Part shown: piece after piece, positions 28,916 through 37,856 of the stretch
How positions within the stretch are numbered: the first letter of the stretch is position 1
How the letters are laid out: every line of letters begins with the position of its first letter
DNA from: Sphingobacterium sp. CZ-UAM
GTDB taxonomy: Bacteria; Bacteroidota; Bacteroidia; Sphingobacteriales; Sphingobacteriaceae
Assembly: GCF_002000245.1 (NCBI RefSeq)
Contig: NZ_MTCM01000001.1
Coordinates: forward strand, 1,550,001 to 1,614,000
DNA length: 64,000 bases
Direction of reading: 5' to 3'
Position numbers and translations under genes: made by a program
The notes under the pieces: model-generated
Seen by the model: the letters and a program-made list of their open reading frames with translations, nothing else
Told to the model about the DNA's origin: nothing
Databases searched by the model: none

Positions 28916-29785
28916 ATGCCAGCAGGAAAATTTGAAAATCAATATTCGATTATGCTTGAACAATTGACGGAAATCAATGGGACAATGAGCGATCCAATCA
29001 AAAATTTGAATGCATCGCTCACTATAATTAAACAAACTCTGATTTCTTTGAAAGAACAGAATCGAATGCAGCCTTTTATAGACGATGATCAGGAGATCAG
29101 ATTTTTTAAATATACAAAACCTAGGTTTTATGCTTGGCAGGTTTACTATTTAGAACTGCATAATATTATTTCATCTGTTCCAATCGGAACCGACGAAGTG
29201 ATAAAAAACTATTACATCAATGAAATCGCTATCATAGATCGCTTTTTTAAAATTCACGCTTTTCACTATCAATATTATCTAAAAAATGAAAGCTGCAAGG
29301 ATCAGATCTTTTTCCTTAAACGGCATAGATCTCTATTTCCTCCCAGTGTAGAACTAAATGCGGTTGATCCTGAATTCTCTACTGAACTGGATCAGCTATT
29401 CGGCAGATTCCGGGCAAATGAAATGTTACGTGATTTTTTAATACGCAAAGTCAAACTATTAATTCAGGAATCGTATAATGGTTTGGCAAATGGCCTTTTC
29501 GATAAAGGGAAAAGATCCTGGTCCGGAGATAAAGTTGAACTGATAGAAATAGCTTATGGTATTTACTATACTGGACGGATCAACCATGGCAAAGCAGAAA
29601 TTTCTGAGATCATACAATGGCTGGAAGAAAGTCTCAACATAGACCTCAGCCAGGCTTATCGAATGTTCGTTGATATACGTCGCAGGAAAACTATAAGTTA
29701 TACAAAATATTTGGATGAAATGCGCAGTACAATACATTCACACATCGAAGACTCCTTTAAATTCGCAAAGAAATCAAATAGATAA
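28916..29785 (+). CDS. rteC: RteC-family ICE regulator
   Basis: RteC proteins in CTnDOT-type elements activate excision genes and so start transfer. This 289-residue protein shows the C-terminal RteC signature: WSGDKVELIEIAYGIYYTGR, then INHGKAEISEIIQWLEESLN, AYRMFVDIRRRKTISYTKYL. The N-terminal half is variable, as in the family. No RteA/RteB two-component pair is seen in the window, so control may instead come from the HTH and LuxR-type genes just upstream. Confidence 0.88.
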   Translation: MPAGKFENQYSIMLEQLTEINGTMSDPIKNLNASLTIIKQTLISLKEQNRMQPFIDDDQEIRFFKYTKPRFYAWQVYYLELHNIISSVPIGTDEVIKNYYINEIAIIDRFFKIHAFHYQYYLKNESCKDQIFFLKRHRSLFPPSVELNAVDPEFSTELDQLFGRFRANEMLRDFLIRKVKLLIQESYNGLANGLFDKGKRSWSGDKVELIEIAYGIYYTGRINHGKAEISEIIQWLEESLNIDLSQAYRMFVDIRRRKTISYTKYLDEMRSTIHSHIEDSFKFAKKSNR

Positions 29786-30050
29786 GTTTGGATTTATGAT
29801 ATCTTAGAAGCTATGGAGGATACCTAGAGGATACCCACAACCCCATTTCTGGCGAATGGGGAAAGAAAAATAGGGTTCTGCCCAACTTCTGCTTGCTTTG
29901 TAGCGTTATTTACGATTATTCTTGCTAAATTTTTTAATGCTGATAATATTGATGATGAATATATTTGTTTAAAAGTATTTCAAATTAAGACCTATTTAAA
30001 TATGTCCCTTACCCAATTAAGGTTAAGAGACAATTACTAAAGCTAATGGG

Positions 30051-30788
30051 TTATTTCGATCCCCTGGTTCTACCTCCATAAGTCCTGGTGGAACCATCTG
30101 AAGGACTCTGGGAGTCGGGAGGTGTAGGTTCGAAAGTGAAGCTCTCTATAAATTCTTTTGCATAAGTGATCCGGTCAGATTCAGGCACATTTATGATTAT
30201 GTCTCCCATCAGCATCTCGAGCTTGCTTATAAAAAGAATGATGAATCCAACACTATTTCCACGCTTGCTTATGATATAACTGCCATTAACCCTATCATTA
30301 TTGACATACCCAACTGTAAGATCTTCTTTGTTAAAAACGTTATACACATCATTGATCTAATTCTGAGTCACACTCTCTATGGTTTTGCGAGCAGATAAAC
30401 TCGACCACGAAATATTTAGTAATCCATAGCTTGTTTCAAACCAACGCACAGTTCCCGACCTGGTTCTAGTTGGACTAAGATTCCTATTACTTGTTGGAAC
30501 CGTACCTGTGGTAGGTGTGTATCCTGGAGGGGGAATCTCCTTGATATACTCTACTTTATGATAGGAGTTATAGCTTGAAATTTTTTCTATGGATATATCC
30601 ATCAATTCGGTGTATTGTTTACCAAAGAAGCCATAAACAAGACTATTGTTAAGCATATTTAGTACAGTTAAGTCAGTGATACCATTAGTCTTAAAGTATA
30701 TGGAGGATACTTTGGAAATTATATTTTGCTGAGCAGACAAGCTCATTGTAAATAATATAAAAGTTATTACAGTTATAATATTTTTCAT
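30051..30788 (-). pseudogene. Exported protein gene interrupted by one in-frame TAG
   Basis: Reading leftward from the ATG at 30788, 143 codons (signal peptide MKNIITVITFILFTMSLSAQ) reach a TAG at 30359-30357. The same frame then continues for 102 more codons to 30051 with normal-looking protein (INDVYNVFNKEDLTVGYVNN and a Pro/Ser-rich basic tail). No frameshift is needed, so this is best read as one ~245-residue exported protein broken by a single nonsense codon. I do not recognise the family. Separate translation from a GTG (30347) is possible but less likely. Confidence 0.65.
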
Positions 30789-30819
30789 TTTCTATTAGTT
30801 ATTAGGGATTACAGGGATC

Positions 30820-30855
30820 GTAACCACTCAGGTATGTCTATGACTGAGTGATTAC
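30820..30855. repeat. Inverted repeat upstream of the interrupted gene
   Basis: GTAACCACTCAG (30820-30831) pairs with CTGAGTGATTAC (30844-30855) with one mismatch. It lies 32 bases before the ATG at 30788 on the minus strand, a position for an operator or leader hairpin, or a terminator for the convergent side. Confidence 0.4.
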
Positions 30856-31075
30856 CCACGTTATATAAAAATATATACATCAACTGCAAAGCACCTTAAG
30901 TCATGGGCTGACAACAAAAAATTCTCCTATCGTGTCTATACTACTGGAGATACATGTACAAAATTTATTTCAGCAAACCTTCTTTTTGGTCACTGTGTGT
31001 CAACAGATGTCTTGGCATAGGCACCGGTTGTTTCTATTCGGATACGATCGGACGATGATTTGCACTGTTACCCAA

Positions 31076-32308
31076 TTATTTGGATACTGAAAGTATTTTG
31101 CGCTGCCAGAAGAAAAAGATTAAGAACAAGACGACCAATGTCGCTGGGAATATCGTCATCTTGGCCAAAGTGAGCTGACCCGAAGCAAGCTCTAATGCTG
31201 GACCACTTAACCCCTTCAGCATCATTTCAATTCTGGCATTGTCGATCCACCGGCCAATAATCGGTTGGAATATAGAGCTTGAAAACATACCTACACCGCC
31301 GATAATAGACATCCCAAATGCTCCGGTAAGGGGTGTTCTTTGTGCCACCGAACCAACCATGGTGGGCCAAAAATAACAAACTCCAATCGCAAAACAGACG
31401 GCTGCAAGATAGACCAAAGGACCTGTAACCGTACTGAACAGGTACACACCGATGGTGGCAAAAATGGCTGAAATCAATAATACACCTGTCTGTCCCAATG
31501 CTTTTACCACTGGCCCTGCAAAGTAGCGGCCTATAGCCATCAAACCAGTCACCAGGGCCAATATCAGCATCGGACTTGCGCCGCTACTGCCCATGATCAA
31601 ACCTACCCACTGTTGGGGGCCGAATTCGGTTATTGCAGTAAGCGCCATGCAGATAAAAAGAAAAATGTAAGTCGGAGATAGCATCGCCTTTAAATTTCCT
31701 GATAAAGATCCTGCACCAGATGTCTGAGGCTCTGGAAATGTCTTTCCCCAGAATAATATAGCATAGATCAATGTAGGGATCATAATTATGCCTACCTGTA
31801 TCTGCCAATTGATAGCAGCATCTGTCATCAATTTAGACAGAAGACTGCCGATCACTATACCACCAGGGAACCACATATGGAACCTGTTTAGCATCTTATT
31901 CATTTTTACTCCTGAATAACTATCTGCGATCAACGGATTACATGCCGCTTCGGTACACCCATTACCAAAGCCAATGAATAAGGTGGAAACGAGCAACAGA
32001 GTATAGCCCCCGGCATAAATGGTCAACAGGACACCTAGTGCATGGGCGACAAATGCCACTTGCATAATACGTTTAGGTCCGAACCTATGGTAAACCAATC
32101 CGCCCAAAATCATCGATATCGGAAACCCTAAGAACCACATCGAATTGATAAACCCTAACTGTCCGGCACTCAGATCGAATTGCCGACCAAGTTGCTGTAA
32201 AATACCCGCCCGGATGGCAAAAGTAAAAGCTGTAGTGATAAGCGCAAAGCAACTGCCATTGAATAAGGCTGTTTTATTAACGGGAGATATGGTAGTCATC
32301 ATATTCAT
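31076..32308 (-). CDS. MFS transporter
   Basis: A 410-residue inner-membrane protein with about 12 hydrophobic segments and the layout of the major facilitator superfamily; the loop between segments 2 and 3 contains YHRFGPKRIM, a variant of the conserved G-x-x-x-D-R-x-G-R/K motif. It is closest in feel to sugar/proton or FucP-like members, but the substrate cannot be assigned. It is a single gene on the minus strand in the cargo region, with several nearby ATGs (32308, 32302, 32299) as possible starts. Confidence 0.85.
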   Translation of the reverse strand: MNMMTTISPVNKTALFNGSCFALITTAFTFAIRAGILQQLGRQFDLSAGQLGFINSMWFLGFPISMILGGLVYHRFGPKRIMQVAFVAHALGVLLTIYAGGYTLLLVSTLFIGFGNGCTEAACNPLIADSYSGVKMNKMLNRFHMWFPGGIVIGSLLSKLMTDAAINWQIQVGIIMIPTLIYAILFWGKTFPEPQTSGAGSLSGNLKAMLSPTYIFLFICMALTAITEFGPQQWVGLIMGSSGASPMLILALVTGLMAIGRYFAGPVVKALGQTGVLLISAIFATIGVYLFSTVTGPLVYLAAVCFAIGVCYFWPTMVGSVAQRTPLTGAFGMSIIGGVGMFSSSIFQPIIGRWIDNARIEMMLKGLSGPALELASGQLTLAKMTIFPATLVVLFLIFFFWQRKILSVSK

Positions 32309-33006
32309 GAGGTTTATCGTTTATAAGGAATTATTATAACTGAAACAGTGATATCTTTTGGTTTGCAAGTATCAATCTTTATATAAGGATTTATTAATTT
32401 CCATAGGCTTGCATCTGTTATGATTTTATGATCCAATTGACAACAAAATCAAAATAATAGTCATTTCAAGCGGAGGATAAGTTTCTATTTATAATTATCG
32501 GCTATCATTACTTTTTCTTTCTTGATATTATTCATGAAATCCGTGTATTTTATCGGTAATTTCTTTCTATGAAAGTAAAAATAAAAGTCAAATTACGGTT
32601 TTATTAAGGCCATTTACTATCTATTATAAATAAAAATGGCATCATCATTTGTAAACTTGAACTGTTCTTAATATTATATATGAGTACAAGACGGTTGAGA
32701 GAACGATTTGTCCCAAAATATTTCATTTTTTTTGCAGTTATGTTTTATTAAATTTTGGTAGTAATTACTTATTGATATCTCTTTACATTAGTAACCCAGA
32801 AAAATAGCCAATGATTTAGAGGTCTGGGGTGTTCAGTCGCTAATATCTTAAGTTGTTTCCCTGAATTAATTACTTTTTATTATTCCAGAATTTTTGTTAG
32901 ATTTACTTTATAGCACTTGCAGCTAAAACGTATGTCAAACTAGTGAGTTATTCGTTGAGTAGGGAAATGGAAGGTTTGTAAATTGCTGATAAATAGAATT
33001 ATGTAA

Positions 33007-33035
33007 GTAGGGTTCGATTCCCCTACGGAATACTA
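33007..33035 (+). other. Degenerate tRNA 3'-end fragment (possible att remnant)
   Basis: GTAGGG-TTCGATTC-CCCTAC followed by GGAATACTA looks like the T arm and 3' acceptor strand of a tRNA with one base lost from the T stem. The upstream 70 bases do not fold into the remaining arms. Such 3'-end fragments are left at integration junctions. The flanking 32,309-33,330 stretch is AT-rich and shows no gene. Confidence 0.4.
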
Positions 33036-33330
33036 ATCATTAAAACAGGAAATGCTTTCTTTCCCATAACCCACAGAAAAGTCATAAATCGCAAAAATTT
33101 TCTAAAAAATTTCATATTAATACTTGATTACCAATTTTTCCACCTTGGTAAACGCTATTGAGCAAAATAACATAGAAAGTTGTCGCAAATCTACGAGCAA
33201 CAACCCAACTGTTGTAAAAAACCTTTTTTACCCTCTTGAATTTACCCCACCTCACTAATCAACACTTCATTTCCTTTTCTTTTTTGCCAGTAAACAATAT
33301 TAAAAAAATCTATACCAAGCTACTCAACTT

Positions 33331-33579
33331 GTGAGATCCCCATGCCCAGCCTTGCCAATTTTGCCCTATAAGGACTCGTTCTTTGACATTGAGGGAAAAA
33401 GCATTTTCGGTTTTAACGACCGAAAATTATGTGCAGTCGAAATCTATCCAAATATTTTTGATGAACCATAGGCAGCCGGTTTCGGCAGGTATATATTTAC
33501 CGACGTGTGTATTCCCGATCTAATAAATATATTGAACGTCCTTGAACGCAGCGATACGATAAACCAATATATTCTCTGA
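33331..33579 (+). pseudogene. Decayed reading frame before the primase-like gene
   Basis: A frame from about 33331 reads protein-like (DSFFDIEGKSIFGFNDRKLC, then AVEIYPNIFDEP), meets a TAG at 33469-33471, and continues in the same frame (AAGFGRYIFTDVCIPDLINI) to a TGA at 33577. No clear start exists. A strong rightward terminator 26 bases after the TGA supports an ancestral plus-strand gene. I do not recognise the family, and chance cannot be excluded. Confidence 0.35.
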
Positions 33580-33604
33580 CAGTTTACATTTATCATCATA
33601 TAGT

Positions 33605-33630
33605 AAAGGGGCTTCCGCCCCTTTTTTTAT
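33605..33630 (+). terminator. Rho-independent terminator
   Basis: AAAGGGGC (33605-33612) and GCCCCTTT (33617-33624) pair around TTCC and are followed by a T-run. It ends transcription entering from the left, just before the conjugation module. Confidence 0.88.
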
Positions 33631-33668
33631 TTCTGAAAACTAATATTTAATAATCAAGCAATTAGCTT

Positions 33669-34649
33669 ATGGAAACAAAGAGAAACGCAGAACAGATCAA
33701 AAACGAGGTGTCTTTGGTTGACTTTCTCTCCCGACTAGGTCATCAGCCATCTCAAAAATCGGGTAAAGAACTATTTTATAAAAGTATGCTCCGTAAGGAA
33801 AATACACCATCACTGTGCGTAAATGATCAATTAGATGTCTGGTTTGATCACGGTGGGGCCAATCTCTCTGGTATTAAGGGTGGTAATGTTATTGATTTTG
33901 CATTAGCATATTGGCATCCAATAACTTTTAGGGAAGCTCTTAATAAAATAAACGAAATCATGAACGTTCCAACCAAAATTGCTTTCGTAGATTCAGAGAG
34001 GAAAAAACGGCCTCGTCAAAAGGCGACCCGTCTAGCCAATTACAAAATTCAGGACATTAAAGAATTAGGAAACAATCCAGCTATTGAAAAATATCTTAAA
34101 AAGCGTGGCATTTGGGAGCAAGCACAGGGAAAGGTTAAAGAAGTCTATTATAGTATCGAAACTGGCCCTAAAAAAGGAAGATTCTATTTCTCAGCTGGCT
34201 GGAAGAATGAAAACGATGGATGGGAACTTAGAAATAAAATAGGAGTTTTCGATTTTAAATCCTGTCTTGGCCGAAAGGGAGTTTCCGTTTTTAGTGGCGA
34301 CCTAGACAGATTATCTATGTTCGAAGGATTTCTGGACTATTTGAGCTGGAAAAAGGATAATCCCGATGCTACCGATTCCATTCTTGTGCTCAATTCTGTC
34401 AATCTGCTTGATATTGCTATAAAAAAAGCATGTGGTTTTCCAAATATTGACGTTTATTTTGACCGAGACAATGCAGGTGAAACAGCTTTCAAGCAATTAA
34501 AGAAAGTACTTCCACAAGCAAAAGATTGCTCGGAAACTTATAGCAATTTCAAAGACTATAACGAAATGCTACTTGCAAGACGTCCCATTCCGCTCCCATG
34601 GGAAGAAGAATATATTTATGAGAAAATATTGGCCACCTATATGCGATAA
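33669..34649 (+). CDS. Toprim-domain primase-like protein of the conjugative element
   Basis: A 326-residue protein of a kind found at one end of many Bacteroidota conjugative transposons. The N-terminal ~100 residues resemble a CHC2 primase domain (SLVDFLSRLGHQPSQKSGKE, GGNVIDFALAYW) but lack zinc-binding cysteines in the usual pattern. The C-terminal part has Toprim-like elements: SVFSGDLDRLSMFEGFLDYL with the Glu, and VYFDRDNAGETA with the D-x-D-like Asp pair. It probably acts on element DNA during transfer or replication; whether it primes is not shown. Confidence 0.8.
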   Translation: METKRNAEQIKNEVSLVDFLSRLGHQPSQKSGKELFYKSMLRKENTPSLCVNDQLDVWFDHGGANLSGIKGGNVIDFALAYWHPITFREALNKINEIMNVPTKIAFVDSERKKRPRQKATRLANYKIQDIKELGNNPAIEKYLKKRGIWEQAQGKVKEVYYSIETGPKKGRFYFSAGWKNENDGWELRNKIGVFDFKSCLGRKGVSVFSGDLDRLSMFEGFLDYLSWKKDNPDATDSILVLNSVNLLDIAIKKACGFPNIDVYFDRDNAGETAFKQLKKVLPQAKDCSETYSNFKDYNEMLLARRPIPLPWEEEYIYEKILATYMR

Positions 34650-34710
34650 GTAACGTTGCCCAAACTAAGCTAATTGGCTATTTACTCAATGAGCAATTAG
34701 GCTAAACGGC

Positions 34711-34882
34711 AAGAATGCAGTTTTGCCAATAGGCCAATAAGCTGTTAACCTAATAGGCTACTGTACTACGGATCCATTATACTAATGAACAATGGGGCCG
34801 AAAGGTAAGAATGCAGTTTTGCACATAGGCCAATAAGCTGTTAACCTAATAGGCAACTGTGCTACCGATCCATTATGCTAAT
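34711..34882. repeat. Two 76-bp direct repeats
   Basis: 34711-34786 and 34807-34882 are near-identical (about 92%), starting AAGAATGCAGTTTTG and ending near CCATTATRCTAAT, with a period of 96 bases. Further short copies of CCAATA/TAGC units continue to about 34,940. They lie between the primase-like gene and the relaxosome gene, where iterons or accessory-protein sites of an origin of transfer would be. Confidence 0.75.
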
Positions 34883-34959
34883 AGCCAATAGTGCAAATAG
34901 GTTATTAAGCAAAATAGCTAAATAGCCAATTAAATACAATTACGTCATAACGAAGACAA

Positions 34960-35199
34960 ATGCCAGGCTATCCTCCCCTACACTACCCTGCGGATCCCCT
35001 TAGCCCTGCTGCCGGAGATCCGCCCAGGTTGCAAACCTCCTCGTGTTTTGCAACCTGCAAGTTGTGTTTTCGGGTACCCCGAAAACTACCTTGCCTTTAC
35101 CCTGCGGCGCCCCTGTTGGGGAGCTGCGGGGCACAGGGAGAAAAACCTTCGCAACTCGGTTTTTCTTTTTAAGGGCTGGGAAAAGCCCCTTCACAGGAC
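34960..35199 (+). other. Candidate origin of transfer (oriT)
   Basis: A GC-richer non-coding strip directly upstream of the MobC-like gene with several hairpins: GGTTGCAAA (35027-35035) with TTTGCAACC (35047-35055); GTTTTCGGG (35066-35074) with CCCGAAAAC (35078-35086); and a GC stem closing CCCC-TGTT-GGGG (35110-35121). Dyads next to mob genes are the usual setting of oriT. No nic site is identified. Confidence 0.5.
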
Positions 35200-35613
35200 A
35201 TGAAAAAAGCTCAAAAAAAGCCAGGTAGACCACCGATGCTGACCGGCAAGCGGATACATCTTATCAAAGCCAAACTCACCGACGAAGAATTCAAGGCATT
35301 GGTTGAACTCCAGAAAGTTAGCGGTTTAAACCGTATGGAACTTATTCGTAGGCATGTTCTTGGCAAAGGTGCACCGCAAATTATCAATGTAAATGAATTG
35401 CTCCATGCACTTGATGCTATTGGTTCTGAGCTGGGAAGAGCTGGCAATAATATCAATCAACTGGCTCGACATGCCAACACCCTCAATAAACAAGGGAAGT
35501 TAAGGGAACAAGTTGTGTCAGATTTTAATAATTTATTTACTGATTACATCCATACACAACAGGAACTCGAAAAACAACTTCGCCATATTCTTCGGGCAAT
35601 GAGAACCTCTTAA
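35200..35613 (+). CDS. mobC: MobC-like relaxosome accessory protein
   Basis: A 137-residue basic protein. The N-terminus (KKPGRPPML) is followed by a ribbon-helix-helix-like stretch (RIHLIKAKLTDEEFKALVEL, then GLNRMELIRRHVLG), and the C-terminal part includes the typical ELGRAGNNINQLARHANT signature of plasmid mobilisation relaxosome proteins. It would bind oriT DNA and assist the relaxase encoded at 36,631, from which it is separated by an inserted methyltransferase gene. Confidence 0.85.
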   Translation: MKKAQKKPGRPPMLTGKRIHLIKAKLTDEEFKALVELQKVSGLNRMELIRRHVLGKGAPQIINVNELLHALDAIGSELGRAGNNINQLARHANTLNKQGKLREQVVSDFNNLFTDYIHTQQELEKQLRHILRAMRTS

Positions 35614-35654
35614 AGAGAATTAGTACAGTCTATTAATCCATTTATTCAACATCT

Positions 35655-35732
35655 ATGAAACAGCGTAAAAAACGAAACCAAAAATTGTCAAAGGCCCAAG
35701 CTTTCACCTATGCGCAAAAACAAAATGCTTAG
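35655..35732 (+). CDS. 25-residue basic micro-ORF overlapping the methyltransferase start
   Basis: ATG at 35655 to TAG at 35730-35732 encodes a highly basic peptide (MKQRKKRNQKLSKAQAFTYA followed by QKQNA). Its stop overlaps the second possible ATG of the methyltransferase (35725), a layout typical of translational coupling. It may simply be a leader that reloads ribosomes. No homologue is recognised. Confidence 0.3.
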   Translation: MKQRKKRNQKLSKAQAFTYAQKQNA

Positions 35733-36603
35733 ACACGGTAGTCTCTTTAGTGGTATCGGTGGATTTGATCTTGCTTCCACATGGATGAACTGGCAGAATA
35801 TATTTTCCTGTGAAATCGATCCTTTTTGTCAGAAAATTTTAAAACATTATTGGCCAAATATTCACCATCATGAAAACATCTGTCACCTCGATGCAACTCA
35901 GTATAGAGGACTTGTGGACATCATCAGCGGAGGCTTTCCCTGTCAGCCCTTTAGTCAGGTCGGAAGACGAAAGGGCAAATCGGATGACCGTTACCTCTGG
36001 CCGCAGACTCGCAGAATTATTGAGGAAGCACGACCCCAGTGGATTGTGCTTGAAAATGTTACTGGACTCTTCACGATTCTCGAACCGGAGCGTATTTCTG
36101 AAATGGAAATCAAAGAGATTGAGCTTTTTTGTGCGGATAAAGAATATAAAACAACAAAAACAATTGTCAGCCTCCAGCGAAGAGTCATTGCAACTATCAT
36201 TTCAGAAATCAATGCAGCAGGATATATACTTCCCAAACTCAACGATGGCACACCAGTCATTTTGTGTATTCCAGCTTGCGCCATGGGGGCACCGCATCGT
36301 CGGGACAGAGTCTGGTTTGTTGCCCACGCCGGTAGCGAGAGATTGGAAAGGCCCAACACCGGGCAGGAAAATAGACAATCTACCTGGAGCTGTGAGATTC
36401 CTGATTGGATTAACTGGTCAACTCAATCCCCTGTTTGTGGGCCAGATGATGGGATTCCCAGAAAAATGGACGGTATCACCTTTCCAAAATGGCGGACCGA
36501 AAGTATAAAAGCATTGGGTAATGCTATCGTCCCACAGATTGCACTAGAACTTTTTAAGGTTATCGATACCGTTGAAAGGGAAATGAAAAATAACTCGCTC
36601 TAG
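35710..36603 (+). CDS. dcm: DNA (cytosine-5) methyltransferase
   Basis: Orphan C5-methyltransferase of 297 residues (292 from the ATG at 35725). Motif I is SLFSGIGGFDLA, the catalytic PCQ is in GGFPCQPFSQVG (Cys near residue 78), motif VI is ENVTGL near 115, motif VIII-like is HRRDRVWFVAHA and motif X is ALGNAIVPQ. The target-recognition region is short. No restriction enzyme is adjacent, so it probably protects element DNA from host restriction during transfer. It is inserted between mobC and the relaxase gene. Confidence 0.92.
   Translation: MRKNKMLRHGSLFSGIGGFDLASTWMNWQNIFSCEIDPFCQKILKHYWPNIHHHENICHLDATQYRGLVDIISGGFPCQPFSQVGRRKGKSDDRYLWPQTRRIIEEARPQWIVLENVTGLFTILEPERISEMEIKEIELFCADKEYKTTKTIVSLQRRVIATIISEINAAGYILPKLNDGTPVILCIPACAMGAPHRRDRVWFVAHAGSERLERPNTGQENRQSTWSCEIPDWINWSTQSPVCGPDDGIPRKMDGITFPKWRTESIKALGNAIVPQIALELFKVIDTVEREMKNNSL
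35870..36508 (+). CDS. Overlapping ORF inside the methyltransferase gene
   Basis: A 212-codon open frame, shifted relative to dcm, runs through most of it. Its translation contains RMTVTSGRRLAELL, LLPTPVARDWKGPTPG and LNPLFVGQMMGFPEKW. These look like strings I recall from phage proteins deposited near cytosine methyltransferases (for example the pattern LNPEWVEWLMGFP). This could be true dual coding, or deposited alternate-frame translations of other dcm genes. The dcm frame itself is certainly functional. No ribosome-binding site is evident. Confidence 0.3.
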   Translation: MKTSVTSMQLSIEDLWTSSAEAFPVSPLVRSEDERANRMTVTSGRRLAELLRKHDPSGLCLKMLLDSSRFSNRSVFLKWKSKRLSFFVRIKNIKQQKQLSASSEESLQLSFQKSMQQDIYFPNSTMAHQSFCVFQLAPWGHRIVGTESGLLPTPVARDWKGPTPGRKIDNLPGAVRFLIGLTGQLNPLFVGQMMGFPEKWTVSPFQNGGPKV

Positions 36604-36630
36604 TTTTTTATTATCCAACAGCCTTTCACC

Positions 36631-37830
36631 ATGATTGTCAAGATCCTCAAAAAATCGTCGACTTTCAAAGCGGTAAATTATAATACGGGCAAAGTCGACA
36701 AAAACAAAGGCGAACTACTTTTGGTCAAAAATTTTGGTGTCCTTCAGGGAATTGAGAACCTACGGCCTCAAGATTATATCAATTACCTGGAAGCTGTTTC
36801 TTCATCCAGCACACGTATCAAATATCCCCAATTACATGTAGCCATATCCACCAAAGGACGACAGAACAGCAAAGAAGAACTTTCAGATATTGCGCAGAAA
36901 TGGATGGATGGAATGGGCTATGGAGACCAACCTTATCTACTGATCTTCCACAAGGATACAGACAACAATCACATACATCTTGTATCCACACGTGTTGGAA
37001 AGGATGGGAAAAAGATATCCGACAGATTTGAGAAACTGCGTGCATACCGTGTTATAGATCAGATTATGGGAAAGGATAAAAAACAGACAGTCGAAGATCA
37101 ACTGCAAAAAGCCCTGTCCTACAATTTTTCGACCCGAGCTCAGTTTATGATGCTACTTGAGACAAAAGGTTATTCCCTTAATCTCACCGACGAAGCCTAT
37201 GCTATAAGTAAAAATGGTATTGAATTCGGTTCAATTGAACTAGCCAAAATTGATTTCAGAATTGATGAGAGAAAGAAAGACGCTGCAAGAGTAGCACAGA
37301 TCCAGGCAATCTTTGAAAAATACAGATCCATTTACGATACCAAGATAACTGGCACTAACCAGGGCTACAACTCAGACTTTGCCGAATTTCTTCATAAAAA
37401 GTTTGGTCTGGAGATCATCTTCCATGGAAAGAACGAAAAGCTTCCCTACGGTTATACGCTCATTGATCACGCAAAACGGACAGTCTATAAAGGCGGTGAA
37501 ATTATGGTCCTTAAAGACATTATTGACGTTTTGGCCAATCCGATCGATGAGCAGGAAAAGGAGCTGTTACATGTGGTGAGCCAAACTGAACTTGGAGATA
37601 ACCAAACTGGACTTGAAAAAGAAGCTATTGTGGAAACTCAAGCCAAAAACTTGCTTAACGAATTTAACGGTATTAAGCCTATCGAACTCCCATTGGATAG
37701 ATACGTACCATCTGAATTAGAAATCATCCTACCTATTCTAGATATTAATATATCCGATGATATTGATGACGAAGCAATTCTAGGTAAAAATCGTAGGCGT
37801 AAGCGTAAGTCTCGAGCGAATACCAGATAA
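36631..37830 (+). CDS. mobB: Relaxase/mobilisation nuclease
   Basis: A 399-residue relaxase that would nick oriT and lead the strand into the recipient. The metal-binding three-histidine motif is at H107, H114 and H116 (HKDTDNNHIHLV). The catalytic Tyr is expected in the N-terminal region, where FKAVNYNTGK contains Tyr18 as a candidate. The C-terminus ends in a strongly basic tail (KNRRRKRKSRANTR), which could serve as the secretion signal. It lies downstream of mobC and dcm. Confidence 0.88.
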   Translation: MIVKILKKSSTFKAVNYNTGKVDKNKGELLLVKNFGVLQGIENLRPQDYINYLEAVSSSSTRIKYPQLHVAISTKGRQNSKEELSDIAQKWMDGMGYGDQPYLLIFHKDTDNNHIHLVSTRVGKDGKKISDRFEKLRAYRVIDQIMGKDKKQTVEDQLQKALSYNFSTRAQFMMLLETKGYSLNLTDEAYAISKNGIEFGSIELAKIDFRIDERKKDAARVAQIQAIFEKYRSIYDTKITGTNQGYNSDFAEFLHKKFGLEIIFHGKNEKLPYGYTLIDHAKRTVYKGGEIMVLKDIIDVLANPIDEQEKELLHVVSQTELGDNQTGLEKEAIVETQAKNLLNEFNGIKPIELPLDRYVPSELEIILPILDINISDDIDDEAILGKNRRRKRKSRANTR

Positions 37831-37856
37831 CATTAACCATCATAAATTTCTGAATT

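Noticed and set aside
29841..29861. CCCCATT/AATGGGG hairpin after rteC as a terminator
   Set aside because: Seven pairs but no T-run in the rteC direction; not strong enough to call.
33007..33035. Functional tRNA
   Set aside because: Only the T arm and 3' acceptor strand are recognisable; the other arms do not form.
34960..35228. Short frames on both strands of the candidate oriT strip
   Set aside because: They are Pro/Cys-rich, overlap each other and the hairpins, and do not look like proteins.
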